Source of the DNA: Flavobacteriaceae bacterium
GTDB lineage: Bacteria; Bacteroidota; Bacteroidia; Flavobacteriales; Flavobacteriaceae
Assembly: GCA_002694465.1 (NCBI GenBank)
Contig: NZMG01000045.1
Coordinates: 1-64,000, forward strand
DNA: 64,000 nucleotides
Direction of reading: 5' to 3'
Shown: positions 9,142 through 18,113 of the stretch, piece by piece
Numbering within the stretch: position 1 is the stretch's first letter
How the letters are laid out: each line of letters opens with the position of its first letter
Position numbers and translations under genes: made by a program
Notes under the pieces: generated by a model
Told to the model about the DNA's origin: nothing
Database searches by the model: none
The model's input: the letters and a program-made list of their open reading frames with translations, nothing else

Positions 9142-9692
9142 ACATCCACGGTAAAAAAATAATACTTCGCGCGATTGAAGAGGAAGATTTAGCCTTAATA
9201 CACCAATGGTCTAATGATCCAGAAATAAACTACAATCTTGGAGGATGGCATTTTCCATCAAGCAGGCAAGATCAACAAAAATGGTTCCAGTCCTTAAGCC
9301 TAAAAAATAATGACCAAAGATTTGCTATTGAAACAAAAGAAGATGGATTAATTGGGATGGCAAATCTGGTAGACATAAATTGGAAAGATAGAAATGCTTT
9401 TCACGGAATACTACTTGGGTTCAAAGAAATAAGAGGAAAAGGATATGGAGTAGATACCATAATGACCATAAATAAATATGCTTTTGAAGAGTTAGGGCTT
9501 AAAAGATTGGATAGTACCATTATTGCATATAATGAAGCTTCCTTACACGTATACCTTACTAAATGTGGGTGGAAAAAGGAAGGGGTTAAAAAGGATTTTT
9601 ATTTCAGAAAGAACACTTGGTGGGATCAGGTAATTATGGGTATTACTTCGGAAGATTATTTCCAATTTATTTCAGAAAACCCATATTGGTAA
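9138..9692 (+). CDS. GNAT N-acetyltransferase (RimJ/RimL or PseH-like)
   Basis: The 184-residue protein begins IHGKKIILRAIEEEDL, the usual RimJ/RimL-like first strand. It then has an IRGKGYGVDTI pyrophosphate-binding loop (R/Q-x-x-G-x-G/A), followed by LDSTIIAYNEASLHVYLTKCGW. In ribosomal Nat enzymes this fold acetylates proteins. Among sugar-amine genes it more likely acetylates the 4-amino group produced by the aminotransferase encoded at 11773, as PseH does. That role is inferred. The start overlaps the previous gene by 4 bp. Confidence 0.8.
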   Translation: MNIHGKKIILRAIEEEDLALIHQWSNDPEINYNLGGWHFPSSRQDQQKWFQSLSLKNNDQRFAIETKEDGLIGMANLVDINWKDRNAFHGILLGFKEIRGKGYGVDTIMTINKYAFEELGLKRLDSTIIAYNEASLHVYLTKCGWKKEGVKKDFYFRKNTWWDQVIMGITSEDYFQFISENPYW

Positions 9693-9693
9693 G

Positions 9694-10737
9694 ATGAAAA
9701 GAAAAGAATTCGGATCCGAATTTCATTACCCAATCCATTCAAAATGGTTGCTTAAGGAATCCGATGAGTCATTCTTTTCTTCAAAAAAATTTAGTTTTCA
9801 TTTTTCTGGGCGTTCAGCACTTTACACTTTAGTTTCAGAAGGGATACAAACAAAAGGCTGGAAGAATTTATATTTTCCTAGTTATTATTGCCACGAGGTG
9901 GTGGCGTTTTTGAAGGACCTTCCCATAAATATTCATTATTTTAACTTCAATCCATTTTTGGACACAAAAATCCCTTTTCAAGAAATAAAAGATGATCCAA
10001 CAAGTGTTTTGGTGCAAGTTTCTTTCTTTGGAGTTAAGTCGATAGATTTATCTTCTATTAAAAAGGCAACTATTTTAGAGGATTATAGCCATAATTTATT
10101 GGCCCTTAAAGAAAGTAAGGCAGATTATTGTTTTGGTTCTTTACGTAAGGAATTGCCTGTTCCTGTGGGTGGGTTTTGTTACGCACAAAATCATTCACTT
10201 GCCCAAAGCAATTCAAATAAAAAAGCAGAAGATGTAGCGAATGAGAAGTTAAAAGCTATGTTGTTGAAAGAGCAGTATTTAAGAGGGGAAATTGAAAACA
10301 AGGAAGGCTATAGAACTCTTTTTCAAAAAGCCGAGGAAGATTTTGAAAAAAAATACACAAACACAAAATTACCAGAGAGTGCTACAAAAATTTTACACAC
10401 CTTCCATGTTTCAAAGATTTTAAAACAAAAGCATGAAAATGTAGAAGAGGCACTTAAAATTCTCGGCGATATTCCAAATGTTTCTTTTAATTTAGATACT
10501 AAAGATGCTAATCCTTTTGGTCTTATTTTAAATTTGACCTCAAATAAAAGTAGGGAAGCTTTAAAAACATACCTCATTAAAAACAATATTTTCCCTGCTG
10601 TTTTATGGCCTAACCAAGTAAATAAAAATGACCAAGAAACCGAAAAATGCATCCTTTTTATACACTTAGATTTTCGTTATACTACCAAGGAGGTTACCTT
10701 TGTGGCCAATAAAATAAAGGCCTTTTTTAATGAATAG
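9694..10737 (+). CDS. PLP-fold (DegT-like) protein of unknown substrate
   Basis: The 347-residue protein looks like a divergent type-I PLP enzyme. It has FHFSGRSALYTL near residue 36, LEDYSHN with Asp130 in the place of the PLP-ring Asp, and FGSLRKELPVPVGG, where Lys152 could form the Schiff base before the conserved Gly-Gly. The last segment ends with the usual small C-terminal domain. It differs strongly from the regular DegT aminotransferase two genes downstream. It overlaps the FemAB-like gene by 8 bp, so the two probably act together. Its reaction is unknown; transamination of a sugar is only one possibility. Confidence 0.55.
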   Translation: MKRKEFGSEFHYPIHSKWLLKESDESFFSSKKFSFHFSGRSALYTLVSEGIQTKGWKNLYFPSYYCHEVVAFLKDLPINIHYFNFNPFLDTKIPFQEIKDDPTSVLVQVSFFGVKSIDLSSIKKATILEDYSHNLLALKESKADYCFGSLRKELPVPVGGFCYAQNHSLAQSNSNKKAEDVANEKLKAMLLKEQYLRGEIENKEGYRTLFQKAEEDFEKKYTNTKLPESATKILHTFHVSKILKQKHENVEEALKILGDIPNVSFNLDTKDANPFGLILNLTSNKSREALKTYLIKNNIFPAVLWPNQVNKNDQETEKCILFIHLDFRYTTKEVTFVANKIKAFFNE

Positions 10738-11776
10738 TTCACAAAAAATATTCTTGGAAAACCCAGAATGGGATGAAATAGTGCGCAGTTGCTATGCATA
10801 CGATTTTTATCACACACGGTCTTACCATAAAATGGAAGTTTCAACAACAAATCATAAGGCGGTTTTATTTGTGAGCTCTTTAGATTTAAATTTTATAGCC
10901 CTACCACTCCTCATTAGGGAAATTGAAAACACTTCTTATTTTGATGGTACTTCTGTTTATGGGTATTGCGGCCCTATTAGTAACCTAGAAGATAAAAAAA
11001 TACCTCCATTGTTAGTTGAAAAATTTCAGAATGAAATAGAGAATTTTTTTAAAGAACAGAATATTATTTCGGTGTTTGCCAGATTACACCCACTAATTAA
11101 TCAAGAATCCATTTTAAAGGGGATTGGAAATACAAAAGACATAAATCAAACTATTTTTATAAATTTAAAGGATACTCCAGAAGAACAGCGTAAACAGTAC
11201 CGGAAATCTAATAAATCTGAAATAAATCAACTACGAGGCAAAAAGGGGTATGAAGTAATAAGAGCAACAACAGAAAAAGAAATTTCATTATTTGCTTCAA
11301 TCTATAATGAAACCATGGAGCGTGTAAATGCCGGGGACTATTATTTTTTTGAAGAAGAATATTTCATCCAATTGTTAAATAATTCTTCATTTGAAGCACA
11401 TCTTTTTTTAGCTATTAAAGATGAAGAAATTACGGCGGGCGCTATTTTTACAGTAACCAATGGAATTATGCAATACCATTTAGCTGGAACGAAAGAAGAA
11501 TATAGTAAAGATACCCCTATGAAACTTATAATTGATGAAGCTAGATTATATGGTAATCAGAATCGGTTAAAATTTTTACATCTAGGTGGTGGGCTTAATG
11601 GTAGCGATGATGACTCCCTTTTTAGATTTAAGTCTGGCTTTTCAAAAAAAAAGAGTCAATTTAGGACTTGGGAGTATATTGTTAATGAGACTATTTATAA
11701 AGAATTGGTTTCAAAAAATGGAGTTTCAAACAGTACTTTTTTTCCTCTATACCGTGCAAAAAGAATCAATAAATGA
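10730..11776 (+). CDS. FemAB/GNAT-like acyl or peptidyl transferase
   Basis: The 348-residue protein shows the two-GNAT arrangement of FemAB and BioF2-like proteins. These are an N-terminal subdomain with FYHTRSYHKM, a central YRKSNKSEINQLRGKKGYEV motif (lysine/arginine-rich, typical of this family), and a C-terminal LKFLHLGGGLNGSDDDSLFRFKSGF stretch (key residues HLGGG and FKSGF). Such proteins attach amino acids or acyl groups to lipid-linked sugars or cell-wall precursors. Placed between two PLP-fold genes, it may decorate an amino sugar with an amino acid. The fold is fairly sure, the substrate unknown. It overlaps both neighbours. Confidence 0.7.
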   Translation: MNSSQKIFLENPEWDEIVRSCYAYDFYHTRSYHKMEVSTTNHKAVLFVSSLDLNFIALPLLIREIENTSYFDGTSVYGYCGPISNLEDKKIPPLLVEKFQNEIENFFKEQNIISVFARLHPLINQESILKGIGNTKDINQTIFINLKDTPEEQRKQYRKSNKSEINQLRGKKGYEVIRATTEKEISLFASIYNETMERVNAGDYYFFEEEYFIQLLNNSSFEAHLFLAIKDEEITAGAIFTVTNGIMQYHLAGTKEEYSKDTPMKLIIDEARLYGNQNRLKFLHLGGGLNGSDDDSLFRFKSGFSKKKSQFRTWEYIVNETIYKELVSKNGVSNSTFFPLYRAKRINK

Positions 11777-12906
11777 AATCTAAAATATATTTGTCATCTC
11801 CCCATATGGGCGGTAATGAGCAAGTTTATGTTCAGGAGGCATTCGATACAAATTGGGTAGCTCCCTTGGGGCCTAATGTAACAGGGTTTGAAACAGTCAT
11901 AGAAAATTATTTAGGTGAAGGAATCTGTGTGGCTGCATTAAGCTCAGGTACGGCAGCCTTACATTTGGCTTTAATATTATTTGGAGTTAAAAAAGATGAT
12001 GAAGTCCTTTGCCAGAGTATGACTTTTTCTGCATCGGCAAATCCCATTGTGTATCAAGGAGCAACTCCTATTTTTGTTGATAGCGAAAAGGAAACATGGA
12101 ATATTTGTCCAGAAGCATTAGAGGAGGCTATAAAAGACAGGCTTGACAAAGGGAAGAAGCCCAAAGCCATTATTGCAGTTCATCTTTATGGAATGCCTTA
12201 TAAGGTGGATGAAATTAGAGCAATTTCGAAAAAATATGGAATTCCTATCATTGAAGATAGTGCCGAAGCCCTTGGGAGCCATTATAAAGGACAAAAATGC
12301 GGAACCTTTGGTGATATTTCTATTCTTTCCTTTAACGGAAATAAAATTATTACAACATCGGGTGGTGGTGCATTAGTGACCAAGTCTGATGCATTAAAGG
12401 AAAAAGCTATTTTTTTAGCCACTCAAGCTCGTGATGAAGCACCTCATTATCAGCATTCTGAAATAGGGTATAATTATCGACTAAGTAATATAAGCGCTGG
12501 AATTGGAAGAGGCCAAATGGAAGTACTCGATCAACGAGTTGCACAACGGAGGACGAACCACCAGTTTTATTTTAAAGCTTTTTCAAAGGTTAAAGGAGTA
12601 TCCGTTTTCTCAGAACCTTCGCTAGATTATTTTTCAAATCATTGGTTAACGTGTATATTAATTGATTCGAAGTTGGCATCATTTACACCTAAGGAACTAA
12701 GGCTTGCTCTTGAAAAGGAGAATATTGAATCGCGTCCACTTTGGAAACCTATGCATATGCAACCAGTTTTTAAAAATGCTCCCTTTTATGGAAAAAATGG
12801 GGTTTCAGAAAAACTTTTTTTACAGGGATTATGTCTGCCCTCGGGTTCTAATCTAACTAACGAAGATTTACAAAGGATTAACACGGTTATTCAACAATTG
12901 GGATAG
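11773..12906 (+). CDS. DegT/DnrJ/EryC1 aminotransferase, PglE-like
   Basis: The 377-residue protein has all hallmarks of nucleotide-sugar aminotransferases. SSGTAALHLAL is the phosphate cup, EDSAEALGSHYKG contains the PLP-ring Asp, and SFNGNKIITTSGGG holds the Schiff-base Lys. It starts with the YLSSPHMGGNE signature common to PglE/LegC-type enzymes. It would aminate the UDP-4-keto-6-deoxy sugar made by the dehydratase encoded just downstream. That would give UDP-4-amino-4,6-dideoxy-GlcNAc for the PglC-like transferase. Family and reaction type are well supported; the exact sugar stereochemistry is inferred. Confidence 0.9.
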   Translation: MKSKIYLSSPHMGGNEQVYVQEAFDTNWVAPLGPNVTGFETVIENYLGEGICVAALSSGTAALHLALILFGVKKDDEVLCQSMTFSASANPIVYQGATPIFVDSEKETWNICPEALEEAIKDRLDKGKKPKAIIAVHLYGMPYKVDEIRAISKKYGIPIIEDSAEALGSHYKGQKCGTFGDISILSFNGNKIITTSGGGALVTKSDALKEKAIFLATQARDEAPHYQHSEIGYNYRLSNISAGIGRGQMEVLDQRVAQRRTNHQFYFKAFSKVKGVSVFSEPSLDYFSNHWLTCILIDSKLASFTPKELRLALEKENIESRPLWKPMHMQPVFKNAPFYGKNGVSEKLFLQGLCLPSGSNLTNEDLQRINTVIQQLG

Positions 12907-12914
12907 AGATTCAG

Positions 12915-12922
12915 TATCTTTG
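12915..12922 (+). promoter_or_regulatory. Bacteroidota -7 promoter box (TATCTTTG)
   Basis: A perfect TAnnTTTG box lies 22 bp before the TTG start of the dehydratase gene and 8 bp after the aminotransferase stop. A TTG at 12898-12900 could serve as the -33 element, although the 14-bp spacing is short. It may give the dehydratase-export part of the locus an extra internal promoter. Confidence 0.45.
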
Positions 12923-12944
12923 AAGCATTCATTTAAAAGTAATT

Positions 12945-14894
12945 TTGGAGAAGAAGAAAAAAATACTGCAGCATTTATATAGTGGAGACAACAGAATTAA
13001 ACTTCTTGACCAGAGGTATTTACCTAGGTGGATAGTCGTTTTAATTGATACTGCCATTGCTGTGCTTTCTTTTTATTTGGCATATTTAATTTTAATGGGA
13101 ACTCCCATTAAATTTCATACGGTATTATCGATTTTTCAACAGGGAATAATTCTGGTATTCGTTAATCTCATTTTTTTCTTCTTGTTTAAAACCTATTCAG
13201 GAATTATAAGACACTCTACGTTTACAGATATAACAAAACTTGCGTTTTCATCACTCCTTACTTTTTTAACTGTCATTATTTTTAATACTTCCTATGAAAT
13301 AATTGAAGGCAATAAAATATTTCTCAACACATCACTAATTTTATACATGTTGCTTTCCTTTTCCATTATGTTGTTATTCCGAATTGGTGTAAAGGAGGTA
13401 TATCAATACTTACGCAATCTTTCTTCTGGGCTAACAAAAAAGAAAGTCGCCATTATTGGAGTGGATGATGACACCATTTCTTTAGGAAAGGCAATCACCA
13501 CCGAATCAAAACTACCCTTTAAACTTATAGGTTTTTTAACGCAAAATGTTGATTCTAAAAGGTATAAGATATTAGGTAAGCCTGTGTTTCCCATTAAAAA
13601 TTCATTTTCTGAAACTGTTGGAGAATTACATTTAGATGGAGTATTAATTGTTAGTGAATCTTTTTCACGAACCGAAAAAAACAAAATTGTTGAAGATTGC
13701 CTCGATTTAGGGATAGAAGTTTTTAATGTTCCATCTATGGAAAAATGGAATAAAAAGGAAGATATCACCAACCAAATAAAGCCCATTGAGATTGAAGATT
13801 TGCTGGAACGCGAAGAAATTAAAATCGATGATAAACTCATCAAAAAAGACATTTCTGGTAAAACTGTTATGGTCACAGGAGGTGCTGGCTCTATTGGAAG
13901 TGAGATTGTGAGGCAGTTGGCAGAATTTTCACCTGAGTTGATTGTCATTTTAGATCAAGCGGAATCTGCATTACACGATCTAGAATTGTATTTAATCAAA
14001 AACTATCCAAACCTTAATTTTATTATTGAATTAGCAGACATAAGCAATATGTACCGCTTGGACTTAATGTTTAAGAAATATTCATTCAATATAGTGTATC
14101 ACGCTGCCGCCTACAAGCATGTCCCTTTAATTGAAAGAAATCCACATGAAGCTATATACGTAAATATATTAGGGACGGTTAACCTTTCCATTTTGTCTCT
14201 AAATTATGAAATTGAAAAATTTGTCATGGTCTCGACCGACAAAGCGGTAAATCCTACCAATGTTATGGGAGCATCAAAAAGGGCAGCCGAAATGTATGTA
14301 CAGGCGCTTCAAAATGAAAAGGGTGTTTACACAAGATTTATTACTACGCGATTTGGTAATGTACTTGGATCCAGCGGATCTGTCATTCCATATTTCAGGA
14401 AGCAAATAGAAGAAGGCGGCCCAGTAACGGTTACTCATAAAGATATTATTCGATATTTTATGACCATTCCTGAAGCATGTCAACTGGTGTTACAAGCAGG
14501 AACCATGGGTAGAGGGGGTGAAATTTATGTTTTTGATATGGGGAAACCTATAAAAATATTGGATTTGGCAGAGAAGATGATTCGTCTTTCTGGACTTGAG
14601 CCTTACAAGGATATAGATATTGAAATTACAGGGCTTAGACCAGGTGAAAAATTATATGAGGAGTTGCTTAATGATGTTGCCACCACATTGCCAACACATC
14701 ACCCAAAAATCATGATTTCGAAAATACCGGCTGGAGAATTCCTCGATATTAAATCTAAAATTAAAACCATTATAAAAACCGCTACCAAACATGAGGATAG
14801 AAAGGTGGTCATGTTATTAAAGGAATTGGTGCCAGAGTTTAAAAGTGAAAATTCAACTTTTAAAGATTTGGACGTAATAATTGAAAGTGAATAA
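12945..14894 (+). CDS. UDP-sugar 4,6-dehydratase with N-terminal membrane domain (PglF/CapD family)
   Basis: The 649-residue protein has about four N-terminal membrane helices, a first Rossmann domain (KKVAIIGVDDD near residue 165), and a second SDR domain starting at VTGGAGSIGSEIVRQ. STDKAVNPTNVMGASKRAAE contains the Thr-Asp-Lys and Met in place of Tyr that define PglF-type inverting/retaining dehydratases. It converts UDP-GlcNAc to a 4-keto-6-deoxy sugar for the upstream aminotransferase. The length agrees with PglF and FlaA1-like long forms. The start is a TTG following a promoter-like box. Confidence 0.92.
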   Translation: MEKKKKILQHLYSGDNRIKLLDQRYLPRWIVVLIDTAIAVLSFYLAYLILMGTPIKFHTVLSIFQQGIILVFVNLIFFFLFKTYSGIIRHSTFTDITKLAFSSLLTFLTVIIFNTSYEIIEGNKIFLNTSLILYMLLSFSIMLLFRIGVKEVYQYLRNLSSGLTKKKVAIIGVDDDTISLGKAITTESKLPFKLIGFLTQNVDSKRYKILGKPVFPIKNSFSETVGELHLDGVLIVSESFSRTEKNKIVEDCLDLGIEVFNVPSMEKWNKKEDITNQIKPIEIEDLLEREEIKIDDKLIKKDISGKTVMVTGGAGSIGSEIVRQLAEFSPELIVILDQAESALHDLELYLIKNYPNLNFIIELADISNMYRLDLMFKKYSFNIVYHAAAYKHVPLIERNPHEAIYVNILGTVNLSILSLNYEIEKFVMVSTDKAVNPTNVMGASKRAAEMYVQALQNEKGVYTRFITTRFGNVLGSSGSVIPYFRKQIEEGGPVTVTHKDIIRYFMTIPEACQLVLQAGTMGRGGEIYVFDMGKPIKILDLAEKMIRLSGLEPYKDIDIEITGLRPGEKLYEELLNDVATTLPTHHPKIMISKIPAGEFLDIKSKIKTIIKTATKHEDRKVVMLLKELVPEFKSENSTFKDLDVIIESE

Positions 14895-14970
14895 CATTTG
14901 GAAAACTATAATCCCTTTCCCTTAAGTTTTTGCATTTAACACTTATATTTATACTGTTATAACCTTGCTA

Positions 14971-15723
14971 ATGAAAAAATTACCCCTCATCATAGTTAGC
15001 CTATTGCTATTTGCTTCTTGTGCTACAAAAAAACAAATACTATATTTTCAAGATGCTGAAGAGTTAAACAACCTTCTTTCAGAAAATATATTTGAACCAG
15101 AAATTGAAGCCAATGATATTCTTCATGTAATGGTTTCTTCTTTGGATGAAAATGTAGTAGCACCTTTTAAAATGAATTCCCAAGAGGGAGTTTCAAACAA
15201 TCAAAACCCACTATTAAGAGGATATTTAGTAAATAACGAAGGGAATATTCAATTTCCAGTGTTAGGAGCCATCCATGTTGCTGGGAAGACAAGAGGTGAA
15301 GTAATTTTACTTCTTACTTCAAAACTATCTGAATACGTAACCGACGTCGTTGTGGATGTCCGTATCATTAATTTTAAAGTTACGGTCATAGGAGGAGTAA
15401 ACAATCCAGGGGTTTATAGAATTGACGATGAAAGAGTAACATTACCGCAAGCAATTGGTTTGGCAGGAGATTTATCCTTAGACGGAAAGCGTAACAATAT
15501 TATGATTATTCGTCATGAGGATGGAAAACAAAAAGTAACTCGGGTGGATTTTACAAAAACCGATTTTTTTGAAAGTCCTTATTATTTTTTAAAACAAAAC
15601 GATGTTGTGTATGTAGAACCTTCATTAAAAGGAGTGAAAAAATCAGGATTTATTCCCGATATTCCAGCACTTTTGTCCCTTGTCACAATCATTTTAAGTA
15701 CAACCATTATCCTTACTCGATAA
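14971..15723 (+). CDS. Polysaccharide export outer-membrane lipoprotein (Wza family)
   Basis: The ATG at 14971 gives a lipoprotein signal of 16 residues with lipobox FASC and modified Cys17; a TTG two codons earlier is less convincing. The following part contains the polysaccharide export (PES) domain (EANDILHVMVSSL) and one SLBB domain (GYLVNNEGNIQFPVLGAIHVAGKT; key VTVIGGVNNPGVY). A hydrophobic C-terminal segment (IPALLSLVTIILSTTIIL) ends the protein. It forms the outer-membrane export channel. It stands 1 bp before the Wzc gene, as in other Bacteroidota capsule loci. Confidence 0.93.
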   Translation: MKKLPLIIVSLLLFASCATKKQILYFQDAEELNNLLSENIFEPEIEANDILHVMVSSLDENVVAPFKMNSQEGVSNNQNPLLRGYLVNNEGNIQFPVLGAIHVAGKTRGEVILLLTSKLSEYVTDVVVDVRIINFKVTVIGGVNNPGVYRIDDERVTLPQAIGLAGDLSLDGKRNNIMIIRHEDGKQKVTRVDFTKTDFFESPYYFLKQNDVVYVEPSLKGVKKSGFIPDIPALLSLVTIILSTTIILTR

Positions 15724-15724
15724 T

Positions 15725-18112
15725 ATGAAAACACACCACAATCCAAAACATAATGAGCTTTCGGTAAGGGAAATATTAGAACAATATACGCGCCATTGGT
15801 ATTTATTTATTTTTGGGGTTATAATTGCCGCGAGTTTGGCATTTATTTATTTAAGATATACTACAGTCTCTTACCTGTCTAAAGGAACCATAATCATTAA
15901 GGATGAAAAATCTGATGGTGGAGCAGAAGAACTAGCCGCGTTTTCAAACTTGGGCGGATTTTTATCAAGATTTAAGAGCAGTAAAATTGAAAATGAAATT
16001 GCCATTTTTAAATCTAAGCGTATTATCAAAGAAGTTGTATTAGCTTTGGATTTAAATATTTTATACGAATCTATTGGAACGATTAAAACTACCGAATTAT
16101 ATCAATACAAGCCCTTTCAGGTTCAGTATCTATCTATAAACGACAGTTTAGGAGAATTTAATAGAACAATTCCCGTGCTATACTTCGAAATAGAAAACGA
16201 AACACAATTTAAAGTATATAATGAGTCCAAATCCATAGATGGGGTTTATACATTCGGAACCAAAGTAGAGTTGCCTTTTGGGAATATTACTGTAATTCCT
16301 AATTTAGATAATCCCACAAAATTTAAAAGTTTTATCTCTAAGACAATTTCAGTTTCTTATCGGGACCTTGATAAAGTTGCCGCTGTGTTTCAACGTAATC
16401 TTAGTGTTGTAAATGAGTTAACCAATAGTAATGTTGTGGTGATAAGTATGCAAAGTCCCGTTCAAAGCAAAGCAGAAGATTTTATTAACGAATTAGTTTT
16501 TCAGTATAATAGAGACGCCATTGAGGATAGGGGGCAAGTTGCCAAAAAAACATCCGATTTTATCGACTCTCGTTTAGAAATTATTACCAAAGAATTGGAT
16601 TCCGTTGAAACAAATAAGGAATCTTTTAAAAGCTCCAACAGGCTTACTAATATTGAAGCACAGGCACAACTCATCCTTGAAAACGCAAGTGATTTCGAAA
16701 AACGTCAATTTAATGTAAACACTCAAATTGAGTTGGCAAATACAATGATTGACTATATGGAAAATTCTTCCAATAATGATTTGTTGCCTTCCAATATTGG
16801 AATAGAGGGGGGAGATGTTTCAGAATCTGTCAATAATTATAACGAACTCGTTCTTCAACGAAATAGACTTTTAAAATCTTCCACTGCAAAAAACCCAGTG
16901 GTGATCAATGTGAATGATCAAATAGAAGAAATTCGTCAAAGCATCTTAAGCAGCCTTAAGAATACAACTAATTCCTTAAAGGTTTCCTTGCGTGATTTAA
17001 ATTTTCAGGAATCTGTTCTAAATTCAAAATTGTCTAAGGTGCCCACAAACGAAAAAATTTATAGAGGGATAGAACGTCAACAAGGTATTAAAGAGCAATT
17101 GTATTTGTTTTTATTACAACAAAGAGAAGAAGCGGCGATATCTCTGGCGGTGACTGCACCAAAAGCAAAAGTAGTTGATAAAGCATATAGTAGCAGCACG
17201 CCTGTTTCACCTAAGAAATCATTAATTTATTTAGGTTCAATATTGGCAGGATTGCTTGTGCCTTTCTTGTTTATTTATTCAAGGGACTTACTGAATAATA
17301 AAATTTCAAATCGCCGTGATATTGAAACGGGTATTTCTAATTTAAATTTAATTGGAGAAATTCCGAAACTTAAAAAGGATGAAGAGCAACTTATTCAGCT
17401 TAATGATAGAAGTATTTTAGCAGAATCCTTCAGGATTTTAAGAACCAATCTTCAATATTTATTCATTAATAAATTAGAAAATTCTCATAAGTCGAATACT
17501 GTTTTTGTTACATCAACAATTAAAGGAGAAGGAAAGACCTTTGTGGCCTTCAATTTAGCCTTAACATTAGCCTTAACAGGAAAAAAAGTGGTGCTCGTTG
17601 GGGGAGATATTAGAAATCCGCAATTGCATAGATATCTACCTAAAGAATTACAAAATCAACGGGGCCTCACAGAATATATTATGGATGCATCCATAAAAAC
17701 AAGAGATATTGCTTCAAAAAGTAGTGAAAATGAGAACCTTTCCATCGTATTATCTGGTGCTATCCCTCCAAACCCTGCAGAACTGTTAATGCTCGATAGA
17801 ACCAAGCAATTTTTTGAAGAGTTAAGAGATGACTACGATTTTGTAGTGGTTGATACTGCACCTTCTATGCTTGTTACGGATACTATTTTAATTAATAAGT
17901 TGGCAGATGTTACATTGTATGTATTTAGGGCCAATTACACCGAAAAACGCTTGCTCGAATTTGTAAATGATGCCATGGAGGATGGTCGATTAATGAATGT
18001 TGCGGGTGTATTAAATAATGTTTCTCTAAGTAATTTTGGTTATGGAAACAAATATGGCTATAGCTATAGTGACGAAAAGCCCACTTTTAAGAATCGGCTT
18101 TTCCGAAGGTAA
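15725..18112 (+). CDS. Wzc-type tyrosine kinase and polysaccharide co-polymerase
   Basis: The 795-residue protein has two membrane segments (about residues 30-48 and 505-525) flanking a long periplasmic coiled-coil Wzz domain. The C-terminal BY-kinase has Walker A (STIKGEGKTFVAFN), an A' motif VVLVGGDIRNPQ, and Walker B DFVVVDTAPS. In A', a Gly precedes the Asp, where many kinases have Ile or Asp. The tail carries a tyrosine cluster (YGNKYGYSYSDE) for autophosphorylation. It controls chain length and export together with Wza. It is tightly linked to wza (1 bp) and to the Wzi gene (1 bp). Confidence 0.95.
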   Translation: MKTHHNPKHNELSVREILEQYTRHWYLFIFGVIIAASLAFIYLRYTTVSYLSKGTIIIKDEKSDGGAEELAAFSNLGGFLSRFKSSKIENEIAIFKSKRIIKEVVLALDLNILYESIGTIKTTELYQYKPFQVQYLSINDSLGEFNRTIPVLYFEIENETQFKVYNESKSIDGVYTFGTKVELPFGNITVIPNLDNPTKFKSFISKTISVSYRDLDKVAAVFQRNLSVVNELTNSNVVVISMQSPVQSKAEDFINELVFQYNRDAIEDRGQVAKKTSDFIDSRLEIITKELDSVETNKESFKSSNRLTNIEAQAQLILENASDFEKRQFNVNTQIELANTMIDYMENSSNNDLLPSNIGIEGGDVSESVNNYNELVLQRNRLLKSSTAKNPVVINVNDQIEEIRQSILSSLKNTTNSLKVSLRDLNFQESVLNSKLSKVPTNEKIYRGIERQQGIKEQLYLFLLQQREEAAISLAVTAPKAKVVDKAYSSSTPVSPKKSLIYLGSILAGLLVPFLFIYSRDLLNNKISNRRDIETGISNLNLIGEIPKLKKDEEQLIQLNDRSILAESFRILRTNLQYLFINKLENSHKSNTVFVTSTIKGEGKTFVAFNLALTLALTGKKVVLVGGDIRNPQLHRYLPKELQNQRGLTEYIMDASIKTRDIASKSSENENLSIVLSGAIPPNPAELLMLDRTKQFFEELRDDYDFVVVDTAPSMLVTDTILINKLADVTLYVFRANYTEKRLLEFVNDAMEDGRLMNVAGVLNNVSLSNFGYGNKYGYSYSDEKPTFKNRLFRR

Positions 18113-18113
18113 T

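Noticed and set aside
13403..13948. 181-residue minus-strand reading frame
   Set aside because: It lies entirely inside the PglF-type dehydratase coding sequence, is serine-rich in the manner of an antisense frame and has no family signal.
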